Shown here one piece after another: positions 1 to 5,911 of a stretch of 64,000 nucleotides of DNA. Numbering within the stretch: position 1 is the first letter of the stretch; each line of letters opens with the position of its first letter. The stretch comes from Spartobacteria bacterium. GTDB lineage: Bacteria > Verrucomicrobiota > Verrucomicrobiia > Chthoniobacterales > UBA10450. The notes under the pieces were generated by a model. It saw only the letters and a program-made list of their open reading frames with translations, was not told the DNA's origin and searched no databases. A program made the position numbers and the translations under genes. Location of the stretch: NCBI GenBank assembly GCA_003167365.1, contig PMTM01000003.1, positions 16,980-80,979 of the forward strand, written 5' to 3'.

Positions 1-70
1 CTGTAGTTCAGCTTGGTAGAACGCTTGAATGGGGTTCAAGAGGTCGTGGGTTCAAATCCCGCCAGCCCGA
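1..70 (+). tRNA. tRNA-Pro (GGG anticodon), 5' end cut off by window
   Basis: Cloverleaf tRNA missing its first four bases, which lie outside the window. The anticodon stem CTTGA/TCAAG closes the seven-base loop ATGGGGT, giving anticodon GGG and hence proline. The T arm (GTGGG TTCAAAT CCCGC) and the 3' acceptor strand CAGCCCG plus discriminator A are intact. No CCA is encoded. The sequence aligns closely with the complete tRNA-Pro at 4397-4470. Its last 30 bases recur exactly at 359-388, which marks a likely insertion target. Confidence 0.9.
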
Positions 71-388
71 TGTTTCCGAAAAACAGGCCGATAAATAAAG
101 GTATGTTTTATGTCTATGTTCTGAGGAGCCGCAAGACAGGTCGCCGTTATGTTGGATCCTGCGAGAATTTAGGTGATCGTCTTCAACGCCATAATGCCGG
201 CGAATCGAAAGCCACACGACACGGCACTCCGTGGACTCTGCTACACAGCGAAAGTTTTTCGACCCGTCGCGAAGCTGCCGGGAAGGAACGCTATTATAAA
301 ACAGGACGAGGACGCGACGAACTCGACCGGTTGGCCCTGTAACGGTCGCCGCGGCGACAGGTCGTGGGTTCAAATCCCGCCAGCCCGA
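41..388 (+). mobile_element. candidate tRNA-targeted GIY-YIG mini-element
   Basis: Positions 41-70 (3' third of tRNA-Pro) and 359-388 are identical over 30 bases in direct orientation. They bound a unit of 318 bp whose only gene is the GIY-YIG nuclease at 103-342. This is the geometry of integration into a tRNA 3' end with the target sequence duplicated. No integrase or transposase is present, so mobility would have to depend on the nuclease and host repair. The homing interpretation is inference; the direct repeat is seen directly. Confidence 0.55.
103..342 (+). CDS. small GIY-YIG family nuclease (UPF0213-like)
   Basis: A 79-residue protein that is essentially a lone GIY-YIG nuclease fold. 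VYVL near residues 4-7 and RYVGS near 14-18 supply the two signature strands, followed by the DRLQRHN helix with the expected Arg and a KERYYK segment with the catalytic-type Glu. Stand-alone proteins of this size occur widely in bacteria; their substrates are mostly unknown. Start chosen at ATG 103. The reading frame stays open upstream into the tRNA, but the extra residues (such as VVGSNPASP) are translated tRNA and not a real N terminus. The gene sits between tRNA-Pro and a second copy of that tRNA's 3' end, suggesting a homing-type element. Alternative start: ATG 70. Confidence 0.75.
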   Translation: MFYVYVLRSRKTGRRYVGSCENLGDRLQRHNAGESKATRHGTPWTLLHSESFSTRREAAGKERYYKTGRGRDELDRLAL

Positions 389-500
389 GATTTTTCTCCG
401 CCACCGATTAACACGGATGAAACACAGATGGCTGTGACGTAAAGCTGACAACACTTCCGATTCTTATCCGTGAAAATCCGTGTCCATCTCTGGCTAAAAC
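389..500. repeat. decayed intergenic palindrome (AACACGGAT/ATCCGTG family)
   Basis: Just after the tRNA fragment, AACACGGAT near 410 faces ATCCGTG and AATCCGTGT near 466-483, forming an interrupted inverted repeat. Related palindromes with GGATTACGCGGAT-like arms occur at 15588-15639, and half copies near 35985-36010. No gene is visible between 389 and 548. Confidence 0.4.
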
Positions 501-548
501 CTGCCTGTTGATTGCCAGCGTATTGGTTCCGCCTTACCGTCCGCGCCT

Positions 549-1727
549 ATGTTGAGCGCTGGAATTGTCGGTCTTCCGAACGTGGGAAAATCCACGCTCT
601 TTAATGCGATCACGAAGACGCACAAGGCGCCGGCCGAGAATTATCCCTTCTGCACGATCGAACCAAACCTCGGCGTTGTCACCGTGCCTGATCCGCGCCT
701 CGACAAACTGGCCGAGCTTTCGCACTCACAAAAGATCGTGCCGACTGCGATCGAGTTTGTCGACATAGCCGGCTTGGTCAAAGGCGCCAGCGCGGGCGAA
801 GGACTCGGCAATCAATTCCTAAGTCACATCCGCGAGGTGGACGCGATCGTGCAGGTGGTGCGCTGTTTCGAGAGCAGTGATATTCATCATGTTAGCGGCT
901 CGATCGATCCTGTTCGCGACATCGAAGTGATCAACACCGAATTGGTCCTGGCCGATTTAGCGGCCCTGCAAAAACGGCGCGATCGTTTGCAAAAAGAAAT
1001 CCGCGCCGGATCGAAGACCGCGAAAGCGGAAAGCGCTATCATCGAAAAGCTGCTGCCGCATCTCGACTCCGGAAAGCCGGCGGTCACATTTGACCTTTCG
1101 CCCGAGGAAAAAGAAATCGCGCGCGAATTGTTTTTACTCACCTCAAAATCGACGCTGTTCGCCTGCAACGTGGCCGAATCCGATCTCTCGGCGATTGCTG
1201 TAGCCGGGGTCGCTGACCCCGGCTCGCATGCGCAATTTGCCAAGACCGGGATCGACGATCCTGCCTACAACGCGGCGGCGAAACATGTCGAGGCCGTTCA
1301 GGATTACGCGCGAAACCATTTCGCGACCGAAGCGGTGGTGATCAGCGCACAGATCGAAAGTGAGCTTGTCGATCTTGGCGAAAAGGAAGCGCTGGAATAC
1401 TTACGCGGGATTGGAGTGGAAGACAGCGGTGTGAACGGGCTTATTCACGCGGTTTATCATTTACTGGGCTTGCGCACTTACCTCACCACCGGCGAAAAAG
1501 AAACGCGCGCGTGGACAATTCACGCTGGCGATAAAGCACCAGCGGCCGCGGGCGTGATTCATTCCGATTTCGAGCGTGGTTTCATCGCCGCGGAAACCGT
1601 CCACTTCGACGATCTCATGTCGCTCGGCTCGTTCGCGAAAGCGCGCGAAGCCGGCAAGCTTCGGATCGAAGGCAAGGAATACGTGATGCGTGACGGCGAC
1701 GTCGTCGAATTTCGCTTCAACGTCTGA
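549..1727 (+). CDS. ychF: redox-regulated ATPase/GTPase YchF (OLA1 family)
   Basis: A 392-residue Obg-like ATPase that binds ribosomes and takes part in translation and stress control. P-loop GLPNVGKS lies at residues 8-15, the switch segment NYPFCTIEPN near 31-40, and DIAGLVKGAS near 72-81. NVAE replaces the classical NKxD, as expected for this ATP-preferring family. A C-terminal TGS domain occupies roughly 305-392. It is about 30 residues longer than E. coli YchF (363). The excess sits just after NVAE, where a perfect palindrome (1203-1223) is translated in frame. Downstream lies only a repeat and a convergent gene, so it is probably monocistronic. Confidence 0.95.
   Translation: MLSAGIVGLPNVGKSTLFNAITKTHKAPAENYPFCTIEPNLGVVTVPDPRLDKLAELSHSQKIVPTAIEFVDIAGLVKGASAGEGLGNQFLSHIREVDAIVQVVRCFESSDIHHVSGSIDPVRDIEVINTELVLADLAALQKRRDRLQKEIRAGSKTAKAESAIIEKLLPHLDSGKPAVTFDLSPEEKEIARELFLLTSKSTLFACNVAESDLSAIAVAGVADPGSHAQFAKTGIDDPAYNAAAKHVEAVQDYARNHFATEAVVISAQIESELVDLGEKEALEYLRGIGVEDSGVNGLIHAVYHLLGLRTYLTTGEKETRAWTIHAGDKAPAAAGVIHSDFERGFIAAETVHFDDLMSLGSFAKAREAGKLRIEGKEYVMRDGDVVEFRFNV
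1203..1223. repeat. palindromic element inside ychF coding sequence
   Basis: Arms GCCGGGGTC and GACCCCGGC are perfect complements separated by GCT. The element lies within codons for about residues 219-226 of YchF and keeps the frame. Short palindromes of this style are normally intergenic in this window. Confidence 0.7.
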
Positions 1728-1824
1728 CCTCTGGAACGCACCCCTCGCGCGGTGGAATCTTGACGCGCCGCGAGAGCCACCGGTATCGAGCCGGGAGACG
1801 CACGCGGGAAGGTCGACATCTGTT

Positions 1825-1896
1825 GGTAGGGACGCACCTCCGGGGCGTCCGTAGATTTCATTCTATTGTCGGACGGCTCGGAGATCCGTCCCTACC
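1825..1896. repeat. intergenic palindromic repeat (GGTAGGGACG...CGTCCCTACC)
   Basis: A 72-bp inverted repeat with ends GGTAGGGACG and CGTCCCTACC plus inner arms GGGGCGTCCG / CGGACGGCTC. A second family member lies at 41910-41998. It sits between the convergent ychF and thpR genes and supplies the last codons of thpR. It may also act as a bidirectional transcription stop, although no T-tract is present. Confidence 0.7.
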
Positions 1897-2427
1897 TTCA
1901 ATCGTCAGCGCGCAAGTGTGGATTGGGCCTGCCGGAGTCAATTTACTGCAAAAAAGGTGAAACGCATCGACGCGGAACATTCCGGCATGAAATTCGGCGT
2001 TGGACTTGAGAAATTTCCCAAGGGCGCCACCCGTGACATCGCGGCAGCGCGCGAGGGTAACGTGCGGGTGCCACGGACGTAAGTCCGGCTCGAGACCAAT
2101 GGCGAGCGCGGCGTCTTGTACCCGTTTGTGAAGTTGGAACAGATGCGGATGTCCGGTCCCGACGCCAATCCAGACAATTTTCGGCGAACCCTTCGGCGGA
2201 AAGGCGCCGATGCCAGTGATGGGCAGAAAGAATGCGCCGAACTGAATGGCACCGAGCTTTTCACGCAGCGGAAGCTCAATATGTTCCGACACGTGGCCGA
2301 AGAAGCCGAGCGTAAGATGCATTTGATCCGGTTGGGTCCAATGCACTCCGTCGATGTGCGGATCAAGATCGACCAGTGCTTGCCGGATGGATAGCGGTGG
2401 AGCGATGGCGACGAAGACCCGTTCCAT
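1858..2427 (-). CDS. thpR: RNA 2',3'-cyclic phosphodiesterase / 2'-5' RNA ligase (ThpR family)
   Basis: A 189-residue 2H phosphoesterase. The two HxTx motifs are clear: HLTLGF near residue 36 and HVTLAR near residue 126. Family members hydrolyse 2',3'-cyclic phosphate ends of RNA and can join tRNA halves in vitro; the cellular role is poorly known. The start ATG at 2427 begins MERVFVAIAPP, the usual N terminus; the frame is open further upstream but overlaps the SDR gene. It follows the SDR stop by only two bases, so the two are probably co-transcribed. The last 13 or so residues (after TIEGRDGS) are encoded by the palindromic repeat at 1825-1896, so the native C terminus was probably extended by repeat insertion. 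Confidence 0.88.
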   Translation of the reverse strand: MERVFVAIAPPLSIRQALVDLDPHIDGVHWTQPDQMHLTLGFFGHVSEHIELPLREKLGAIQFGAFFLPITGIGAFPPKGSPKIVWIGVGTGHPHLFQLHKRVQDAALAIGLEPDLRPWHPHVTLARCRDVTGGALGKFLKSNAEFHAGMFRVDAFHLFCSKLTPAGPIHTCALTIEGRDGSPSRPTIE

Positions 2428-2429
2428 TT

Positions 2430-3386
2430 TTACGGCGTCCGATGAATCCCGGCATCCGGGCGAACATCGCTCTCGGCTCGCTCGATTGATGACGGCAAGA
2501 ACACGTTCACGATTTTCATCGCATAGCCAGTTAGATTTGGGAAGAGCGCATTGGCCGCGATCATAAGATACGCGGGCCAAGGCATGATCAGCGCGGGTTG
2601 ACCCTTGGCGCAGGCGGCAAGAATTTTTCGCGCGGCGCGCTCGGCCGAGATGGAAACGAACGGCAGCGCGTTCGATGCCGCGAACCATTTCTGCTCGGCG
2701 GAGTGGTCGCCTTTGAATTTGGCGTGAACCTGCGAACCGGTGCGCATCATTCCCGGCGTCACAGTCGTGACATGAATTTTATAGCGCGCGAGTTCAGCGC
2801 GAATCGCATCGGAGAAACCGGTGAGCGCGAATTTGCTCGCGGTGTATGGCGCCATATGCGGCACGGCGATCTTGCCGCCGATGGAAGAAATATTCACGAT
2901 GCGGCCGCCGCCGCCACTCCACATCTTTGGAACAACTTGCGAGACCAATTCGACCGGCGCCCAAAAATGCAATTGCATACTTCTCTCGAAATCTTCGCGC
3001 TGCATGTGCTCGAGTGGTCCGACATCGACGATGCCGGCGTTGTTGATCAAGATGTCGATCTTGCCAAAGCGTTCTAGGGTTTGTTGGACGGCGGATTGGA
3101 TCCGCGCGCGATCGAGCAAATCGCATTGGACGGGGAGCACGTCGCCGCCGCGGGCTGCGAGGCCGGCTTTTGCGCGCGCAAGTTCGTCGGCGTCGCGCGC
3201 TAAGATCGCGACGCGTCCGCCTTGTTCGCAAATTTGGCGCGCGATTTCCAAACCAAGCCCGCGCGAACCGCCGGTTATCAGCGCTACTTTGTTCCTGAAA
3301 GAGAAGCGCGACGTTTGGATGATGCGGGCAATCAGCCAAACGGCGATAAGCAATGCGCCAGCAAAGAAGATTACGCGAAGGATCAT
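2430..3386 (-). CDS. membrane-anchored short-chain dehydrogenase/reductase
   Basis: A 318-residue classical SDR. One N-terminal transmembrane helix (ILRVIFFAGALLIAVWLIA) precedes a Rossmann fold with TGGSRGLG near 38-45. NNAG follows near residue 116, then the catalytic Ser in NISS and the YTASK Tyr/Lys pair. A second hydrophobic stretch near the C terminus (PWPAYLMIAANALFP) suggests membrane association. The substrate cannot be told from sequence; lipid, ketone or sugar reduction with NAD(P)H is typical. Start ATG 3386 is preferred over codons further upstream, which fall in a repeat (3394-3436). It lies downstream of smpB on the same strand and directly upstream of thpR. Confidence 0.85.
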   Translation of the reverse strand: MILRVIFFAGALLIAVWLIARIIQTSRFSFRNKVALITGGSRGLGLEIARQICEQGGRVAILARDADELARAKAGLAARGGDVLPVQCDLLDRARIQSAVQQTLERFGKIDILINNAGIVDVGPLEHMQREDFERSMQLHFWAPVELVSQVVPKMWSGGGGRIVNISSIGGKIAVPHMAPYTASKFALTGFSDAIRAELARYKIHVTTVTPGMMRTGSQVHAKFKGDHSAEQKWFAASNALPFVSISAERAARKILAACAKGQPALIMPWPAYLMIAANALFPNLTGYAMKIVNVFLPSSIERAESDVRPDAGIHRTP

Positions 3387-3393
3387 CCGAACC

Positions 3394-3436
3394 GAACGCT
3401 CAACGCTCAACGTCCAACGCTCAACTCCGAATGATC
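3394..3436. repeat. CAACGCTCAACG tandem-type repeat ending TCCGAATGAT
   Basis: A run of CGCTCAAC/CGTCCAAC units closes with ACTCCGAATGAT. A nearly identical block lies at 53851-53893, again just upstream of a minus-strand gene. It is probably a dispersed repeat family; function unknown. Confidence 0.6.
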
Positions 3437-3465
3437 AATGCGGCCGGCACGGGCCGCCTCTACAA

Positions 3466-3927
3466 TTAGGAGTGTTTGCGGTTGAATCGGGCGACTTCTC
3501 GCGCGGTCTCGCGATCGACGGTTCGCTTCTTGAGATCGGCGCGCTTGTCGCGGGCGACCTTGCCTTGGGCGACACCGATCTCGGCCTTCAGTTTTCCGTT
3601 TTTCCAATAAAGCTTTAAAACAACCAGCGCGCGGCCGGCGACTTGCGTCTCGCCGTAGAGTTTGTCGATCTCCTGTCGATGCAGCAAAAGTTTGCGGGTG
3701 CGTTTCGGCGCTGGGATTTCATGGCTGGCCTGCGCGTACGGCTGAATGTCGGCGTTAAAGAGAAAGGCCTCGCCGTTTTCGATACGGGCAAAGGCATCGC
3801 CGATATTGGCTTTGCCGGCGCGGATGGATTTGACCTCGCTGCCTTTGAGCTCAATCCCCGCTTCGTAGCGCTCGAGGATATGAAAATCCCGGAGGGCTTT
3901 GCGGTTAAGGATCGATTCGGCAGCCAT
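3466..3927 (-). CDS. smpB: SsrA-binding protein SmpB
   Basis: A 153-residue tmRNA-binding protein needed for trans-translation and rescue of stalled ribosomes. The N terminus (LNRKALRDFHILERYEAGI) and GSEVKSIRAGKANI are family hallmarks, followed by the OB-fold core with RKLLLHRQEI. The basic C-terminal tail DKRADLKKRTVDRE enters the mRNA channel. Length is typical (about 150-160). Start ATG 3927. The gene is 28 bases after rpoZ and upstream of the SDR gene on the same strand. The partner tmRNA gene is not in this window. Confidence 0.96.
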   Translation of the reverse strand: MAAESILNRKALRDFHILERYEAGIELKGSEVKSIRAGKANIGDAFARIENGEAFLFNADIQPYAQASHEIPAPKRTRKLLLHRQEIDKLYGETQVAGRALVVLKLYWKNGKLKAEIGVAQGKVARDKRADLKKRTVDRETAREVARFNRKHS

Positions 3928-3954
3928 GCTCGCGTGCTGAGACGCGGCGGCAGT

Positions 3955-4170
3955 TTAGGCGCCGTCGGGTGAATTTTCTATCTGCTCGAACGTAAGCTTG
4001 CCCGCGATAATCTCCTTGAGCGCGATGTCACTAAGAGAGGCACGCGGACCGGCTTCCACCATCGGCCGATGTCCGAGCCCGAGCTGTCGCACGCGCTTGG
4101 AGACAACGTTGATCAGGACTTGCTGGTTTGGGATTACTAGAGCTGCTTCCTGAAGGAGTTGAGTCGTCAT
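3955..4170 (-). CDS. rpoZ: RNA polymerase omega subunit (RpoZ-like)
   Basis: A 71-residue protein beginning MTTQLLQEAALVIPNQQVL. The core VSKRVRQLGLGHRP and the ALKEIIAGKL segment match the conserved helices of omega, which helps assemble beta' into RNA polymerase. It is shorter than E. coli omega (91), consistent with compact omega proteins in Verrucomicrobiota. Start ATG 4170 is chosen because the upstream open frame lacks family features. It appears to lead a minus-strand operon rpoZ-smpB-SDR-thpR. Assignment rests on two short motifs, so some doubt remains. Confidence 0.75.
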   Translation of the reverse strand: MTTQLLQEAALVIPNQQVLINVVSKRVRQLGLGHRPMVEAGPRASLSDIALKEIIAGKLTFEQIENSPDGA

Positions 4171-4396
4171 ATTACGCAAGGATCGGACGGGGCGAAATGC
4201 TTCCGTCGGGAACTGAAGAATGGCCGTCGAACTGCCTGCGAGAACTGTGGGAGAAAGTAGTGGAGCAAGCATGGCAAAAACGAATATTAATTTTGCGAGT
4301 GACGGAAATGGTTGTCAACCGATTTGTTAAGCCTTGCGAAGGCCAGCGAAATACGCGAAGTAAGGCGCTCCGGATCGAAAAACGATCCTTTCAGCT

Positions 4397-4470
4397 CGGG
4401 CTGTGGCTCAGCTTGGTAGAGCGCCTGCCTCGGGTGCAGGAGGCCGTGGGTTCAAATCCCACCAGCCCGA
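4397..4470 (+). tRNA. tRNA-Pro (CGG anticodon)
   Basis: A complete 74-base cloverleaf. Acceptor strands CGGGCTG (4397-4403) and CAGCCCG (4463-4469) pair fully, with discriminator A at 4470. Anticodon stem CCTGC/GCAGG closes loop CTCGGGT, so the anticodon is CGG and reads CCG. CCA is not encoded. It is a close relative of the partial tRNA-Pro(GGG) at position 1 but has no GIY-YIG gene behind it. Confidence 0.95.
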
Positions 4471-4514
4471 TGATTTCTGAAGTCGGGGATTGACGCGCCT
4501 GCCACAATTTTCTA

Positions 4515-5195
4515 GTGAACGAAACCATTCTCACTACCATCGCGATCACCGGCTTCGGGGTCGCGTTTTTCCATGCGGCAATTCCAACTCACTGGCTGCC
4601 ATTCGTATTAGCCGCCCGCGTCCAGCGGTGGAGCAACGCGAAAACTTTGGCCATTACAGCGTTGGCCGGGACCGGCCACGTGCTGGTGACCGCGACACTA
4701 GGCTTTCTCGTCACTTGGTGCGGAGTCACGCTAAGCGACTCGATCGGCAGCTGGTTTCCGCGGCTCGCGGGAGGGCTCTTGCTGTTGTTTGGTTTGTACT
4801 ACATTTCTCGCCAGCTCCGCGGGAAAGGCCATGTTCATTTTGCGTATCCTCACGAGCATTTGCATGAAGGCGCGCACTCGCACAACAAAGCGGATGCCCC
4901 GCATCGCACTTCGGACCGGCTGGCCATCACCAGCCTGCTGGCGCTTCTCACGCTCTCGCCCTGCGAAGCTTTCATCCCGATCTACGTCTCCGGCATTCGG
5001 CATGGTTGGAGCGGCTTCGGTTTATTGACCATCATACTCTCGACCGGCACGGTGGCGGGAATGGTAATTTTCACGGGTCTCACCCTTGCGGGAACGAAAA
5101 AACTTCAGCTTGGGATACTGGAAAAATATGAGAGCGGCTTGATGGGTGTCTTGCTTTCCGCGGTGGGTGTGTTGATTCTTTTGTTTGAGAAATGA
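4515..5195 (+). CDS. His-rich integral membrane protein, probable metal exporter (NicO/RcnA- or UreH-like)
   Basis: A 226-residue protein with about six transmembrane helices. An early HAAIPTHWLPF motif in helix 1 is followed by a cytoplasmic or periplasmic loop loaded with histidines near residues 110-135 (HVHFAYPHEHLHEG, HSHNK), then LLTLSPCEAFIPIY in a later helix. Histidine loops and intramembrane His/Cys suggest Ni, Co or another divalent metal as substrate, as in the NicO and UreH-like families. Start is GTG 4515. Its stop overlaps the next gene (bcp) by four bases, indicating translational coupling with peroxide defence. Substrate is inferred only. Confidence 0.65.
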   Translation: MNETILTTIAITGFGVAFFHAAIPTHWLPFVLAARVQRWSNAKTLAITALAGTGHVLVTATLGFLVTWCGVTLSDSIGSWFPRLAGGLLLLFGLYYISRQLRGKGHVHFAYPHEHLHEGAHSHNKADAPHRTSDRLAITSLLALLTLSPCEAFIPIYVSGIRHGWSGFGLLTIILSTGTVAGMVIFTGLTLAGTKKLQLGILEKYESGLMGVLLSAVGVLILLFEK

Positions 5196-5683
5196 CGGCG
5201 CGCGAACTCAAGGTTGGTGACCCTGCTCCGGACTTCCGCGCCAGTGCGGTCGGTGGAAAGTATGGCTCCGGCCAGGAAGTAACGCTTGGTGACTTTCGGG
5301 GAACTCCGCTCGTTCTTTATTTCTACCCGAAGGACGATACGCCGGGCTGCACCACGCAAGCTTGCGGACTGCGCGACGCCTGGGGCGAGATCAAATCTCG
5401 CGCCACAATTTTTGGAGTGAGTGTCGACCCAGCGAAAAGCCACACCCGTTTCATCGAGAAATTTAAGCTGCCGTTTCCGCTGCTCTCCGATTCCGAGAAA
5501 AAAATGGTGAACGCTTACGGAGTGTGGGGAGAGAAGAGTTTCATGGGCAAGAAATACATGGGCACCGAGCGCAGCACATTTGTCATTGATCGCCAGGGCA
5601 AAATCTCAGCGATCTTCCGCAAGGTGAAGCCAGGGGAACATGTTGATCTGGTTAAAAGCGCGCTGAATAAAGATGAGAAGTAG
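5192..5683 (+). CDS. bcp: thioredoxin-dependent peroxiredoxin, PrxQ/Bcp type
   Basis: A 163-residue thiol peroxidase reducing H2O2 and organic hydroperoxides with thioredoxin. The active segment DDTPGCTTQACGLRD carries the peroxidatic Cys and a resolving Cys five residues later, the PrxQ arrangement. YFYPKDDTPGCT is diagnostic, as is the later STFVIDRQGKI strand. Full length for the family. It overlaps the upstream membrane transporter by ATGA, so the pair forms an operon. Confidence 0.94.
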   Translation: MTARELKVGDPAPDFRASAVGGKYGSGQEVTLGDFRGTPLVLYFYPKDDTPGCTTQACGLRDAWGEIKSRATIFGVSVDPAKSHTRFIEKFKLPFPLLSDSEKKMVNAYGVWGEKSFMGKKYMGTERSTFVIDRQGKISAIFRKVKPGEHVDLVKSALNKDEK

Positions 5684-5728
5684 TTGCGTCTTCGCGGATG
5701 AGATGCTTGGATGGCTGCTCCAATTGCT

Positions 5729-5833
5729 ATGGGTTCACTGAAGAAGCGACGGAAATCGAAGATTTCCAAACACAAGCGCCGCAAACGCATGAAGGCGAAC
5801 CGCCACAAGAAGCGTTTGCGCTATAAGGCCTAA
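5729..5833 (+). CDS. AURKAIP1/COX24-domain (bS22-like) small ribosomal protein
   Basis: A 34-residue extremely basic peptide: MGSLKKRRKSKISKHKRRK at the start and NRHKKRLRYKA at the end. This matches the short AURKAIP1/COX24-domain proteins known from Bacteroidetes and actinobacteria, where the actinobacterial form is ribosomal protein bS22. About 60% of residues are Lys or Arg. An in-frame ATG at 5711 would add six residues (MAAPIA); 5729 is preferred because family members begin MGS or similar. It stands alone between bcp and a TPR gene on the same strand. Confidence 0.75.
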   Translation: MGSLKKRRKSKISKHKRRKRMKANRHKKRLRYKA

Positions 5834-5911
5834 CACGCGCTCGCGCTTTCACGATTTGCTCCTGAGAGCTGCAGGTTTGCGCAGCGTCACAGCCGAAGGT
5901 ACAATCGCGAT

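Noticed and set aside
13-102. N-terminal extension of the GIY-YIG frame into the tRNA
   Set aside because: Residues such as VVGSNPASP are translated tRNA; the nuclease fold begins at ATG 103.
8-454. Long minus-strand open frame across the tRNA region with SGWRDLNPRP twice
   Set aside because: The repeated peptide is the antisense translation of the tRNA 3' end and its copy; overlaps tRNA-Pro and the GIY-YIG gene, so not a real protein.
3428-4400. tmRNA gene near smpB
   Set aside because: No tRNA-like end with an Ala-tag reading frame is visible in the gaps around smpB; only the tRNA-Pro at 4397 is present.
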